Source of the DNA: Elgaria multicarinata webbii
Lineage: Eukaryota > Chordata > Lepidosauria > Squamata > Anguidae
Assembly (NCBI RefSeq): GCF_023053635.1
Contig: NC_086180.1
Coordinates: 35,082,947-35,146,946 of the forward strand
Direction of reading: 5' to 3'
DNA: 64,000 nt
Made by a program: the position numbers and the translations under genes. The notes beneath the pieces were generated by a model. The model saw only the letters and a list, made by a program, of their open reading frames with translations, searched no databases and was not told where the DNA came from. This document shows positions 53,913 through 64,000 of this stretch, piece after piece. The stretch's first letter is position 1; every line of letters starts with the position of its first letter.

Positions 53913-54805
53913 ATTTTAAATGTTATACTGATCTTGAAACAATAACAGCTTTGCATGTTGTGTTTTCTATAACTGTTTAAGAAAGTTGCATTTTTACTGC
54001 AAGAAGCTCAGTTTTATTAGGCCAATTGTGAATATTAGTTGTTGTAATTACTTTTTGTGCACATAATTTGAATTTTGAAAGGACACTTTAGCACAGTTTG
54101 TCATCAGTCTTCAGCCAGAATCATGCACGATATTTTTGAAGACACACTTGCGCACTGTGATCAACTTTCCCAAGAAAGATATCAGTGTCATCGCTGTATC
54201 ATGTGAATCTCATCTGAGAACAGATCTGTGTACTATGTTTTGCATCACTATACAGTCACACAAATGATGCCTCCATGAGACAGGTATGACAAAATTGAGG
54301 TAAGAGCAAAGCGTTCTGGCAACTTAAAGGCTAGCAAATGTATTGTAACATAAACTATCACGGGCCAGAGCCTACTTTAGCAGATGCATGAAGTGGTCAC
54401 CTAAGACAGTATGACAGAGCGTGTGATAGCATACTTGTGAAAGAAGAAGAATGTGAAATAAGAAAGTTTGTGAAAGAAGGTCAAATAGGTGAAAAACAAT
54501 TGAGACTAAGGGAATGAAGCCTACCTTTCTCCTGTTTTTACTGAATGTGATAGTACTGGCCACATTTGAATCTCTGTGCTTGAAAATATAGAATCAGATA
54601 CATAATCCTCAGAATTCAACCTCTAATTTATTTTAAAAGAGCACCAGGAACCAAAATTGCTCCAATTTGTTTGGAGGGGCACAGCAGGCTTCATCTTTTG
54701 TGGGCTCTTGAGCCAGGCTTTAAACTGTTGGGGAATGAAAGCATATCCTTTGATGGGAGGAGGGGAGCAGAGCAAGCAAACAGAAAGAACTAATCCAAGG
54801 CTCCT

Positions 54806-54851
54806 GTACCATCACCATCACCAACATCATCATCATCATCAACAACACCAA
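54806..54851. repeat. (CAT)n/(CAA)n simple repeat
   Basis: Imperfect ATC/ACC/AAC trinucleotide run; open on both strands with poly-His or poly-Met frames that are not genes. Confidence 0.85.
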
Positions 54852-55329
54852 TGTCAATACTGTGGGGAATTTCTCATCTGGCACATAGTCCAACCATGTC
54901 AAGTAACTGATGGGCTTTTTCCCAAGGGCTTATTACCTACTCATAACAACTTTTGATTGCCAGGGGATGAATGGAGCCACTCTATTGGTTCCCAGTTCAT
55001 TCTTTGATCCCTTCTGTAGCCAACAAGGTACTCTATGTTTCCTCTAGTGTTGATTTGTACCTTGCTGCTGCCTCCCTGGACCAAGGTATCCAAAGTATTT
55101 CCTGCTATCTTCAAAACCTGCCTGCCTCAACTGTACTCCAGTCTGATTCCTGCTGAGGTTGCATGCAAACAACCGTTTCCCATCTAGCATTTGCTCTCAG
55201 GTTTTAGGGGTTGATTTCCCATGCAACCTCTGGCCTGGTCTTTGACCATGATTGTTCCTTTCTTCTCAGTATCTTGGTCTGAACTACAACCGCTGCATCT
55301 TTCTAGTTTGTTCCACTGTAAATCTCCTA

Positions 55330-55460
55330 GATCAGGGGTGGGAAAATCTGTTCCCCTGCCCCCATATTTTGGCCTACAATTTCCATCAGCCCTAGCCAGC
55401 ATACCCAATACCAAAACATGACAGGAGTTGTAAGTCAAAGCAATTGGAGGGCCATGATTA
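55330..55460. repeat. Palindromic MITE family D
   Basis: ATCAGGGGTGGGAAAATCTG, TTGGCCTACAATTTCCATCA, GAGTTGTAAGTCAAAGCAAT, GGAGGGCCATG. Diverged but complete. Confidence 0.72.
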
Positions 55461-55534
55461 CTCCTCTTGCATTAATGTTGACAAAATACAAATACGTTTG
55501 GCCATAAAATTTTCAGTTTACAACAGAGGATAGG

Positions 55535-55705
55535 CTCTTAGGTGTGCATGTTTTCTTAGAAGTAAGTCCCATTAAGTTCAATGGGGCTAACTTCCACATA
55601 AGTGAGCACTGGATTCTTTTAGACAGCAATGATGATACAATCTTATGCATATTTATCTGGCAGTAAGTCTGACTGAACTTAGTTTGAAATAAACATGCCT
55701 AGGAT
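55535..55705. repeat. Dispersed repeat family F, two copies head to tail
   Basis: The first copy has AGTAAGTCCCATTAAGTTCA; the second has CAATCTTATGCATATTTATC and GCAGTAAGTCTGACTGAAC. A third lies at 55935-56025. Confidence 0.65.
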
Positions 55706-56879
55706 TTGGCTATAAGAGGTATGGTGGTTTTAGCAAAAGATGGATAACACAGGAAGTGTTGAAGTAGAATTTCCAAATAATAAACATGTTTTAAGAGAAA
55801 GGGGAATTTTTTTGTGATAAAGCAAGCTGATGGAACATATAGTATCCATTTCTAGTGTAAAAGAATGTTATATTGATCGAAAATACTACCTCTTTGTTTT
55901 ATTTGGTGTCAAAATCTTACATCTAGTGTTTTGCAATATATACACACTTATCTGGGAATAAATTAAATTGAACTCAATAAGGCATACTTCTTGAGTAAAC
56001 ATGTATAGGATTGTGCTATTAATATGCCTTTACATATGTGATAAAACCCTGGATGTGGATATAAGAATAATGCAAGGGCACCTTCATTTAATGAGAATGG
56101 ATTGTCTTACATTCCAAGCAAAGCAAAATGATTTTGGTGATGTGCTCTCTTTTAACTAAAACACATATTATCTGGAAAATTACACAAAATGGTGGCTAGT
56201 ACTGCTATTTTTATACATAGTAATTCAGTACTCAACAGGTGGATAAAAAGGCAGGACTCATACTATATGTATAATGTGGTCTGATGGTGATTTGTATCAG
56301 GTGTGTTAATGGAAAATTCCCCAGTCACAAGTGCACTTTTCTCATGTCCAAATTATTTCTGTTTAACTATTTCCTCTAACCTACTATGATGTGTCATTAT
56401 GAAAATAAATCAAAATTCTTTTCCATATGATGTCTGCTTCCTTTCATTCAAATTTGATAAAATCAAACTCAGGTTATATTTGGCCATGTGCTTATAATAC
56501 TCCATAGTTGAAATAGGGATGTAGCAAAAGTGAAAAGTTGTAACACCACTTTCCTGTCCAAAATTGGGAGTATTGCAATTTCCCATTCCTTACTAGGCTA
56601 GTCCCTTTGCATTCAGAAAATGTTTTTAAAATCTCAGATTTTGAACCCAGGGAAAATTCAGCTGCCTGATGAACTCCTGACAAATGGAGCCCCTTCTGGT
56701 CCGGTGAAATAGGAGAAGGTAAAGTGGGTCAACATTTTGAGTTCAGTCATGAGGAAGTGGAGAGAGCTTTTTGCATGACCTATACAGCCCTCCTTTTAAT
56801 TACATTTGAGGGTGCTTCCACACTAGGCATTTAGTGTGGAATTGACATGCTTTCATCACTCACGTACTGGCATAATGTG

Positions 56880-56990
56880 GACTCATTAGCCGGTCCCCGT
56901 TAACAATCTTGCTGCCCCGTTTTGGACCAGCTGAAGTTTCCGTACTGTTTTCAAAGGCAGCCCCACATATAACCTTCCTATCCCCTCCTC
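56880..56990 (-). repeat. CR1-like LINE RT fragment, minus strand
   Basis: Read on the minus strand, a short frame gives VGLPLKTVRKLQLVQNGAAR followed by LLTGTG, the RT C-terminal motif of CR1/L2 LINEs. Only this short piece is convincing; flanking sequence is unassigned. Confidence 0.7.
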
Positions 56991-59189
56991 CTCCCTGCAG
57001 CTCCACACATTTGCCCCAAATCTGCTCTGGAAGGTTCCAAACATTCCAGAGCACATTTGGAGCACACATGGGCATTGCAGAGGGAAAGACAAAATTTGTT
57101 TCACCAACAGTTTTCTTCCATTGGTGAAACGACACCACCGGATATGACCCAATAATACCATAATATAAAAATTATCACGAGAGCATTATGGTGTTATTGC
57201 TATGACTATCTTTATTTTAAAAAAATTAAATTATAGCTAGAAAAGTCTCTTAGCACTAATTTAAAAAATTAATGGAGTAAAAAAATGGTGTCCACAAGGA
57301 TTATTGCAAATGTGTGTGAGCTTTAAATGGCCCCACCCAGAGCAGCTATGTCACATCTACAGGTGTGGATCGAAGATAGCGGGATGTACAAATAGAAAAT
57401 GTGTAATACCCCCGATAATATGGAAAGTCGGGTGCAATTTGGCTTAAAGTTTACAACATTAGAGCAATCAATGGTTAGTTCTAGGAGCCAGTTATATAAA
57501 AGCAACCTTAATGGTGCAGATTTTTCAGATTAGTACCTGGGAATTATCTACAGAATTTTAGGCAGTGGGAGAGTGTGAAGAGATTCTCTGTCAATAGCTG
57601 TACTTTTGAATAAGATTTTGACTCTCTGACCAGGTTCAGATGTAACAATCTGGTTCACTGGTCTGGGAACTCGTCTCTTCCTTCATATGCCTGACTTCAG
57701 CATAGAGCTTTTTAAAAGCCTATTTTCTCATCACATTTAAACTGGGAAAGTGGTTTAATCCCTGCTTATTAACCGGGGTATGTAACCACATTTGATGTTA
57801 TCAGAGCTTTCCCCCTTCTTCATTTAGAGCCTTCCTTAGTATGAAATTTGCTGACTTTCCTATCTATTTAATACATGCTTTGTGCCTATTATTGATTTGT
57901 TCTTTTCTGATCCTTGCTGATCGGGCGCTATCTTCTTGCTGTGCTCCCTATTATGCCATGTCCCTGTTCTGCCTCCCAGCTTATTTTGTACATTTCTTGG
58001 GAACATTTTTTTTCCTGTGTATCCTCTAGCTCTTTTGAGCTTAACTGCAGGCACACTTGTAAATACTTCAAACATTCACTCTGGGTTTTTTCCTTCCTGT
58101 CCACTTCCCAGTAGTCAAAGCAGCAACAGACACGTAATAAACCTTGCTCCCACTGTTTATTTCAATCCCTGTTGATTTAGCCTTTAACGTTCCTCAAGCT
58201 TTTTTTAAAAAAAATCTTTTATATGTTCCCTTAAAACCCTGAGGCATATACCTGCCAGGAAAAAAAAGTCTTTAAAAAGTCATCTAACACTTGCAAGAAT
58301 GGAAAGGGATACCTTTCTTTTCTTATTCCAGATTATGGATACTAACAGCCTTGGAAAAACAGCTGTGTATGCATGGCTGAATAGGAACAAGAGAAGGTGG
58401 AAAGGGAGCTGCATATTCCTTGCAAACAGATGAAGTATTTCCTCAGTAATCTGATGTCTAATTCAATGATAAAAAAATAAGGCTTTCACAATTCAGAGAG
58501 CATTTGTTCTACTGTGCAAAATACAGCAATCTTCCTGCATGATGTAACAAAATATAACATGTATCAGACCTTAAATAACTGATCTTTTCATTCTTTGCAT
58601 CATTTGTACAAATTTGCTGATACGGTCCAGATATTTCTCTTAGGATATTGGCTCACAAGCCTGAAATACTGAATAAAGGGAGAAAGGGCTGGAATGTGTT
58701 ACCCTGGAGAATTCACTTTTTGGTGCAGATGTCATACTGCTTCGCCCAGCGGTACCACAGAACTGAGCTTTGTACATTGCATAGTGAATTGATTTGCAAG
58801 GCTGCTGACCATCACAAGTACAGTAACAGGGAATACAACGTAAAATACAAAAAGTTAATATTTGTCTACTGAATTAGTGGGTGGGATGACACTCTATGAT
58901 GAGTAATAACAGTTGAACTGGATAAACGGTAGACAATCCATAAATATCACCTTCTATACCAAATCAAATATATATTTAAACTGAGAATATAAGCATATAT
59001 GTTACTGGCTGTAAGAAGCATACTGTCACCTGGACTGCCTCAAAAAGACTGCATCTAATCCCGTTTAACACAACTGATTCTCTAACTAGCTTTTTCTTCA
59101 GCTACTGTTTTATTTTTGCAAGTTATGTCAGCCTGGAGTCACAGGCTAACGTAGTCAAAATGCAGGGATAAAGTCATAATGCTAAAGTG

Positions 59190-59290
59190 AGGTTTCTTTT
59201 TGGGACTACCACTTCCATCATTCCTAATAATTGGACATGTTGACTGGGGCTGATGGGAATTGAACAACATCTGGAGGGCCACACCCCTGA
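59190..59290. repeat. Palindromic MITE family D, diverged
   Basis: GGGACTACCACTTCCATCAT on the left, TTGAACAACATCTGGAGGGC on the right. Confidence 0.7.
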
Positions 59291-59763
59291 TCTAAGGCCT
59301 GCTATTCATGATACTTTGGTAGTGTGTGAGGTCCAGCAGTGCTAGTCCCTCCTGTGCTGGCAGGTAGCATAAAATGCTCACTACCACTCTGGAGGTCTCT
59401 ATGCTGCAGCACCGCCCCGTGCCAACATTAATCCAGTTTTCCAAGTTTTGATGCTTGCAACGAGAAGAGCCATGCTGTGGACTGGTGCTTCTTGCGTTGA
59501 CTTGGTGGCATGGAAAGGGGTGCTGCTCCAGAGACTTCCACAAACTGCCAGAATAACAGGAGTACTGAGCTAAAGAAGAAATGCAGGCAGGCCTGGCAGA
59601 TACTGGAGGGCAGGGAGCGGAGGCAAAGTTTTGGAGGGCAGAACTGTGTGAGACACACAGCTTGCTGCATCTCCTAAGCCAGAAGTTCAAAACCTCAGGC
59701 CCAGGAGCCAAATCTGGCCCTCTTAGGGGCCCTAGAAAGCCACACCCCGTCCCTTTCCCCCAA

Positions 59764-59855
59764 CTATGTATTTATTAATTTATTACATGCTGTTATTAAT
59801 TTATTACATTCTGTTCTGGCCAACAATCAAAGCTCTCTGGACAATTCACTACTAC
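59764..59855 (-). repeat. CR1 tail fragment
   Basis: TATTTATTAATTTATTACAT occurs twice in tandem, followed by CAAAGCTCTCTGGACAATTC, the reverse of the CR1 end. Confidence 0.6.
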
Positions 59856-60850
59856 TGATCATTTGGCGGTTCCCTGGATTTTGTGCATTCTCCTGCTATT
59901 CTAAACAACTGAATCACCATTCCTAAGGCTTCATTACTGGCAGTAAGAACCTTAAGCTAATATACGTGGTATTTTTGTACGCTTGGCTCCACCCCCTTTG
60001 CCTTTGGTCCCACCCACCATTGGAATGAGGTCCCCAAGAGGTTCTCTGAAATAGAATTCAGCCCTCAGGCTCATAGAGGTTCTGGACGCCTGCCCTAAGC
60101 TAACCTGGTGTCCTCAGATGTGGTGAAGGATGCTGCCCCATCACCAGGGTTGAAACAAGATTCAACAACCAGTCTAGTTGACTTCTGTACTTCAAATGGG
60201 GTGGGGATCTTGTCCTTTGCCTCAGGCAGCTAACTGTCTTGAGCCGCCCCTGCAGGCACGACAAGGTTTAAAGTGGATTTAGGAACACAAAAGTGGGAGT
60301 AGATAGTTTGCAGAAGACATTCCTTCCACTCAAAGCCCCATCCAGCTTCACCAAGGAACTTCTGCTTTGTCCATATGAGGAGATAAGAATAATGACACAA
60401 TGGAGCACTGAAGAAACCTCTTTTCTACCATTGCTGAAAGTCATGTGGCAAAACAAGGAATTTGTGATCTCCTACCTCATCTTCTCGAACTGCAATTTCC
60501 TCTGTAACATTGTTTCCATCAGATCCCAATCAAGGGATCTGCATATGTTATAATGCTCCAGTGAGGGCAGAAGGCGCACCTTGCACAATTCTCTCTGCTA
60601 GAAGACTCCTAAAGGTGCAGGAGCCTCTTCAAGGTCTAGACCTGGCAATCACACAACCCAAGGCCCGTGGGTCCCCAGATCTTTCTCACCTCTCCACTTT
60701 TTTCCTGCCAATAATATACAGCCCCTCGTGACGTTTTGCCTCAGTACTTTGCACTTCCTTTGTCAACTCAATGCTTCCAATGCCTTTTCCTCAGGTCTTT
60801 GACTTATAGCTTAGTCTACTCTATAATGCTTACTATAACTATCCTGACAC

Positions 60851-60935
60851 TTAGGGTACAATCCTATGCATGTTTAAACAGAAAAAAGTCCTACAACTCT
60901 CAGCGTTACCAGCCATGCTGGCTCAGGCTTCTGAT
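60851..60935. repeat. Palindromic MITE family C, half copy
   Basis: GGGTACAATCCTATGCATGT, AACAGAAAAAAGTCCTACAA and CCAGCCATGCTGGCTCAGG at the break; no second arm. Confidence 0.72.
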
Positions 60936-61904
60936 TCACAGCACAATAGCTACTCTGCGCTCTTCCTTGGTGCATTCCATATCTGAGTTCCCTATTCCTA
61001 ATTTTTATTTTATCTCTTCTGCCCAGCTCTTCCTGTCTCTGGGGCATAGGATTCTCAGCCAAGCAATTTTTTTGCTTTCCCTCAGAGCAGCTTGATTATT
61101 AATTATATTATTACTATTATTGCAATCATTCTGTAGCTCACAATTTCAGTCCATCGGCCGCTGTAATGCCTATGAACATTCCATGATGTCTGATATACAG
61201 ATGAGAATGCATTTTCTTCATCACTTCATTCTGAGATTTGGAAGTCAGGCTTTACAGGTCAGAGGGTGTGACTCTCCTGGGCTGTTTTGTTCCAAGCGGG
61301 AGCTGGGACACATAGGGGGAGATGGAAAGAAAGATGCTAACTGAGCTGGAGGGGGGCAGGGGATGATAAAGAGATGCAAAGTAAGGAAAACAGAGGAGTC
61401 TAGAGACAGGGCAAGCTTGGTTCCAGGAGGTTAAGAGCCCTTGGTGAACTCCCCTCCTCCACTTCCCCCCCTTGCTTCTCCAAGGGCCCAATCCTCCCTG
61501 CCACATTGCCCAGAGGAAGGATGGCCAGACAGCAGCTGCAGCTTCTTGCAACTGTCTCCATCAGTTGCTCACACAAACGAGCAACTGAGCAGGTAGCAAG
61601 GAGCAGTTGCCACCATCTCTGCTCTCCATGGGCAGCGTCCCAGATGGGACTGGGTGCAATAAGCCCAATCCTACATGATGATGCTGCCACCTCCAACCTA
61701 GCAGTGGAGGTGGCTGTAAGGAGCAAACCTGTCTTCTGTGTTGTCCAGTGATGCAGATGCCATGACACTATCACTTGCCTATCCACCTAGTTTGAGAAAC
61801 AGTACTGGGCCCAATCCCCATTGCCACCTAGTGCAGGCAAGAGAGCAAACGCAACTGCTCTTCTGAACTGCCATGTGCTTCCCTGCTTCCCTACTGCCAG
61901 TCAG

Positions 61905-61972
61905 TGCCAACAATACTAGGCTAGATGGGTCAATGGTTTGACTCAGTATAAGTGAGTCTATGTCCCATGTTC
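61905..61972 (+). repeat. SINE S2, 3' fragment
   Basis: CAATACTAGGCTAGATGGGT, CAATGGTTTGACTCAGTATA and AGTGAGTCTATG match the 3' body of S2. Confidence 0.7.
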
Positions 61973-62526
61973 CTCCCACTAGTGATTTTGGCTCCTCCTC
62001 CTCAGTGACTGCTAGTCAGGAATTGGCACTGGGGTCTCAGGAGCCATCCAATGGCACTAGCTTCTGCTGCTGACTCTTGGACAGTTCATAGGAATGCAGG
62101 GTGCCAGTGTTCCCCAGGGAACACTGGGGAACAGAGAAGGAGCAAAGGGCATTTCAAGTGGTGCAAACTTTATCGTGCATATTAGATTTCTGAAATAAAT
62201 TATTGGAAGGCTTAGTAAGGGAAGCAAAGGTCCTGTGTGTGTGTGTGTTCCACTCTTCCCAGTGCTGCTTAGGGGTGCCTGGCGGGTTGGGGCACATAAA
62301 ACAAGTATGGAAGGAATGGGCTTCTTTAGTAGGGGAAAATAGGCCACCAGTGAGGGAGGAAGCAGCAGCCAGGCACCTCTCCATCGTGCCTGGGTCCAGC
62401 TCCAGCTGAGAGCCCCCTCCCTCCTGCTGCCAACTGTCAACAGTCACTGCTGAACTTTGCAACTAAGATTGTAGTGCCTGAATTTGCTTTCCTTTCCCCC
62501 CTCATCCTCATCCCCCCTCCCAATCC

Positions 62527-62665
62527 CCTTTCCTTTTGTGTCATGTCTTTTAGATTGTAAGCCTGTGGGCAGGGACTACCAAGAAATACTTTTGTAAGCT
62601 GCCGTGAGAGCCTTTTTTGGCTGAATAGCAGCATAAAAATGCTTAAATAAATAAATAAATAAAAT
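62527..62665 (+). repeat. L2-like LINE 3' tail with (AATA)n
   Basis: TTTAGATTGTAAGCCTGTGG, GCAGGGACTACC, TTTTGTAAGCTGCCGTGAGA and an (AATA)n tail at 62644-62665. It stops about 115 bases before the CpG island. Confidence 0.78.
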
Positions 62666-62849
62666 AAAAATATTGTTAATCTCACCCCCCACCCGTTTGT
62701 TATAGGTTCAACTTCTTCTCATTTAAATCATCAGAAATTCGAGTACTATATACCAATTTCTCTGCAACATCCAAACCCACCGCTGGACCAGGCTCTTGGT
62801 GGTGGAGGAGGCGGAGAAAACCCCGCTTTCGGATTAGCTCCTGTTGCGA

Positions 62850-62857
62850 TGACGTCA
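62850..62857. promoter_or_regulatory. Perfect CRE (TGACGTCA)
   Basis: A full palindromic CREB/ATF site at the upstream edge of the CpG island, with an inverted-context CCAAT motif just downstream at 62870-62874 and another at 62913-62917. This arrangement is common in TATA-less housekeeping promoters. Confidence 0.7.
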
Positions 62858-62973
62858 CAGACCGTACCTCCAATCATTTCCAGCGTCTGTTCCCTATGGC
62901 CTCCCTCTTCCTCCAATCGGAGGCCGTCCTCTCTTTCTCGGCGTCTGAAGTCATCGGAATTACCAGGAGCTTA

Positions 62974-62997
62974 CTAAGTAGACGGCCGACTACTTAG
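62974..62997. promoter_or_regulatory. Inverted repeat CTAAGTAG/CTACTTAG in the CpG island
   Basis: Two perfect 8-base arms are separated by eight bases (ACGGCCGA) between the CCAAT/CRE cluster and the presumed start region. It could be a dimeric factor site or chance; no factor is assigned. Confidence 0.5.
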
Positions 62998-63099
62998 CCC
63001 TCCCACAGCAGTCAGCTGTTTCGCGTGCCTGCGCGCGCGCCGCCCAGCCAACCAGAGCGCGAGGACTCCCGGCTTGTTGTTGTCCGGCTTCTCTTCCTC

Positions 63100-63348
63100 C
63101 TCACGAGTCGCTCCCCCTCCCCCCGCCGTCTCTCCCTCCCTCCCTCCTGGAGGGCGCGCGAGCGTCGCTCAAAGCGGGAGGAAGAAAGTTACTCAGGGAA
63201 ACAGAGGGGCGGGGCCTGTCGCGCGGCGGTGGGCGGGGGAAGGAGCCTGCTTCCCTGCCCGCCCGAGGCACAGTCTGGTCGCCTGCCGGTCGGAGCCGCG
63301 GTAGGGATGGGGAGAAGCGGCTGGCGTGGCGGCAGCGTCGGGCCGGAG
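63100..63348 (+). other. USP53: Candidate non-coding exon 1 of USP53
   Basis: The donor GGAG|GTGAGT at 63348/63349 is a near-consensus splice site in the heart of the CpG island. The upstream boundary is unknown and is set loosely below the GC boxes. An ATG at 63307 opens a short frame (MGRSGWRGGSVGPE) that reaches the donor; I do not recognise it and treat it as 5' UTR. Confidence 0.45.
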
Positions 63349-64000
63349 GTGAGTCCCCCTCAGGGAGAGCAGGAAATGGGGCATGCGGAGGTGGCCGGCC
63401 GTGCATTTCCAAGGAGGCTAATCAGCGCTGCTCCTGAAGTGTGGAGAGGGGGCGGCAGCGGGATAGAGCGCAGCGAGCGCCGGCCAGGAGGCACTGGCTT
63501 GGGGAGGGGGGAGGAAGGAGGCACGCCGCGCCCGGTGCTCCGGGAAAGCTGCCCGGTGGAGAGCCGAGAGTCGGGGTTGAGGAGGGGGCCTCCTTGCGCC
63601 CGCTCGCCTGCCGGCGGACACACCCTTCAGTCAGGAACTTCCTGGCACGTAAAGTTTCTCCTTGGGGCGGCAGGTGCCTGAGGCGAAAGCCTTGGCGGGT
63701 GGGGTCGAGGGAGGGACGGACGGACGGAGTGCGACCCGCAGGTGCCCACGGCTGCCCCTCGCCTCTCGGTTTGACGCAGCCCGATTGTGTGCGTGTATAT
63801 ATTTCTGTATGAAGAAGCCTAGACAAACACGCCTCCCCATTCTCAAGTGATCCCCTTAGGGCCCTTCGCACTTCGGGGGTGGGGGTGGGGAGGAGGAACA
63901 TTGCTGGCTAGGATGTTAAAAGCAAAGGAGGCGTGCAAAGAAGCCTCTTGTTCTCCCCCCCACCAAAAAAATCCCCCTTCCCAGTAGTATGCTCTTCCTT

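Larger units (their letters stand above)
52871..62779. other. Intergenic region between MYOZ2 and the CpG island
   Basis: About 9.9 kb with scattered repeats, listed separately. The stretches 52880-53785, 53915-54800, 54860-55320, 56030-56810, 57140-59190, 59860-60845 and 60940-61900 show no exon or named repeat. The longest open frame (59292-59711, minus) has no recognisable domain and lies partly over a LINE tail and low-quality repeat sequence. Confidence 0.75.
62780..63850 (+). promoter_or_regulatory. USP53: CpG island promoter, probably of USP53
   Basis: Base composition changes sharply from AT-rich to very GC- and CpG-rich, the only such island in the window. It has a CRE at 62850-62857, CCAAT at 62913-62917, GC boxes near 63206-63216 and 63230-63238, no clear TATA box, and a good donor after 63348. 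In human, MYOZ2 is followed on the same strand by USP53, a catalytically inactive ubiquitin-protease-like protein of cell junctions. The gene assignment rests on that gene order alone. The open frames across the island (such as 63025-63681) look like the stop-poor frames GC-rich DNA gives by chance. Confidence 0.7.

Noticed and set aside
59292-59711. 139-residue minus-strand frame
   Set aside because: No recognisable domain; a competing minus-strand frame of 80 residues covers the same bases.
61400-61786. 128-residue minus-strand frame
   Set aside because: Ser/Thr/Cys-rich chance frame in unassigned intergenic DNA, with an open frame on the other strand as well.
63025-63681. 218-residue open frame on the plus strand
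   Set aside because: It lies wholly in the CpG island, crosses a good splice donor, is Arg/Gly/Pro-rich without domain likeness, and overlaps long open frames on the other strand, as expected of GC-rich DNA.
1-64000. Search for endogenous retrovirus or other virus-like fossils
   Set aside because: No paired LTRs, primer-binding site or gag/pol/env-like stretch was recognised; the RT-like pieces are all LINE type.

Overview
The window looks like nuclear DNA of a squamate reptile, probably a lizard. It is AT-rich and intron-dominated, and its interspersed repeats are CR1- and L2-type LINE tails ending in (AATA)n, tRNA-derived SINEs of the squamate kind, MIR remnants, and many short palindromic DNA-transposon derivatives. 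The species call is inference from repeat content and from the one gene present.

Only one protein-coding gene can be fully supported: MYOZ2 (myozenin-2, calsarcin-1), a striated-muscle Z-disc protein, on the + strand. Its five coding exons lie at 20879-20954, 31192-31361, 37918-38047, 42548-42731 and 52442-52676. They join in phase with canonical GT/AG sites into a 264-residue protein, the same length as I recall for mammalian MYOZ2. A combined TATA/MEF2-like box at 20096-20105 and a strong donor after 20295 suggest the promoter and a non-coding first exon just upstream. A polyadenylation signal sits at 52843-52848.

Layout: 1-20.1 kb is intergenic and repeat-rich, with no exon recognised. 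From 20.1 to 52.9 kb is MYOZ2, with introns of about 0.6, 10.2, 6.6, 4.5 and 9.7 kb. From 52.9 to 62.8 kb is intergenic. From 62.8 to 63.9 kb is a CpG island with CRE, CCAAT and GC boxes and a donor site after 63348. In human, MYOZ2 is followed on the same strand by USP53, so this is most likely the USP53 promoter and non-coding exon 1; no USP53 coding sequence is in the window.

The remaining signal is transposon archaeology: at least four palindromic mobile-element families, two clear nestings (a TA-flanked element inside an older repeat at 14.1 kb, and a palindromic element inside a SINE at 49.7 kb), an almost perfect 174-bp hairpin inside MYOZ2 intron 4, and a short local duplication at 17.9-18.1 kb. 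No retroviral or virus-like element, tRNA gene, rRNA gene or CRISPR array was recognised. I found no convincing previously undescribed biological system; most open frames here are chance frames, many lying in repeats.
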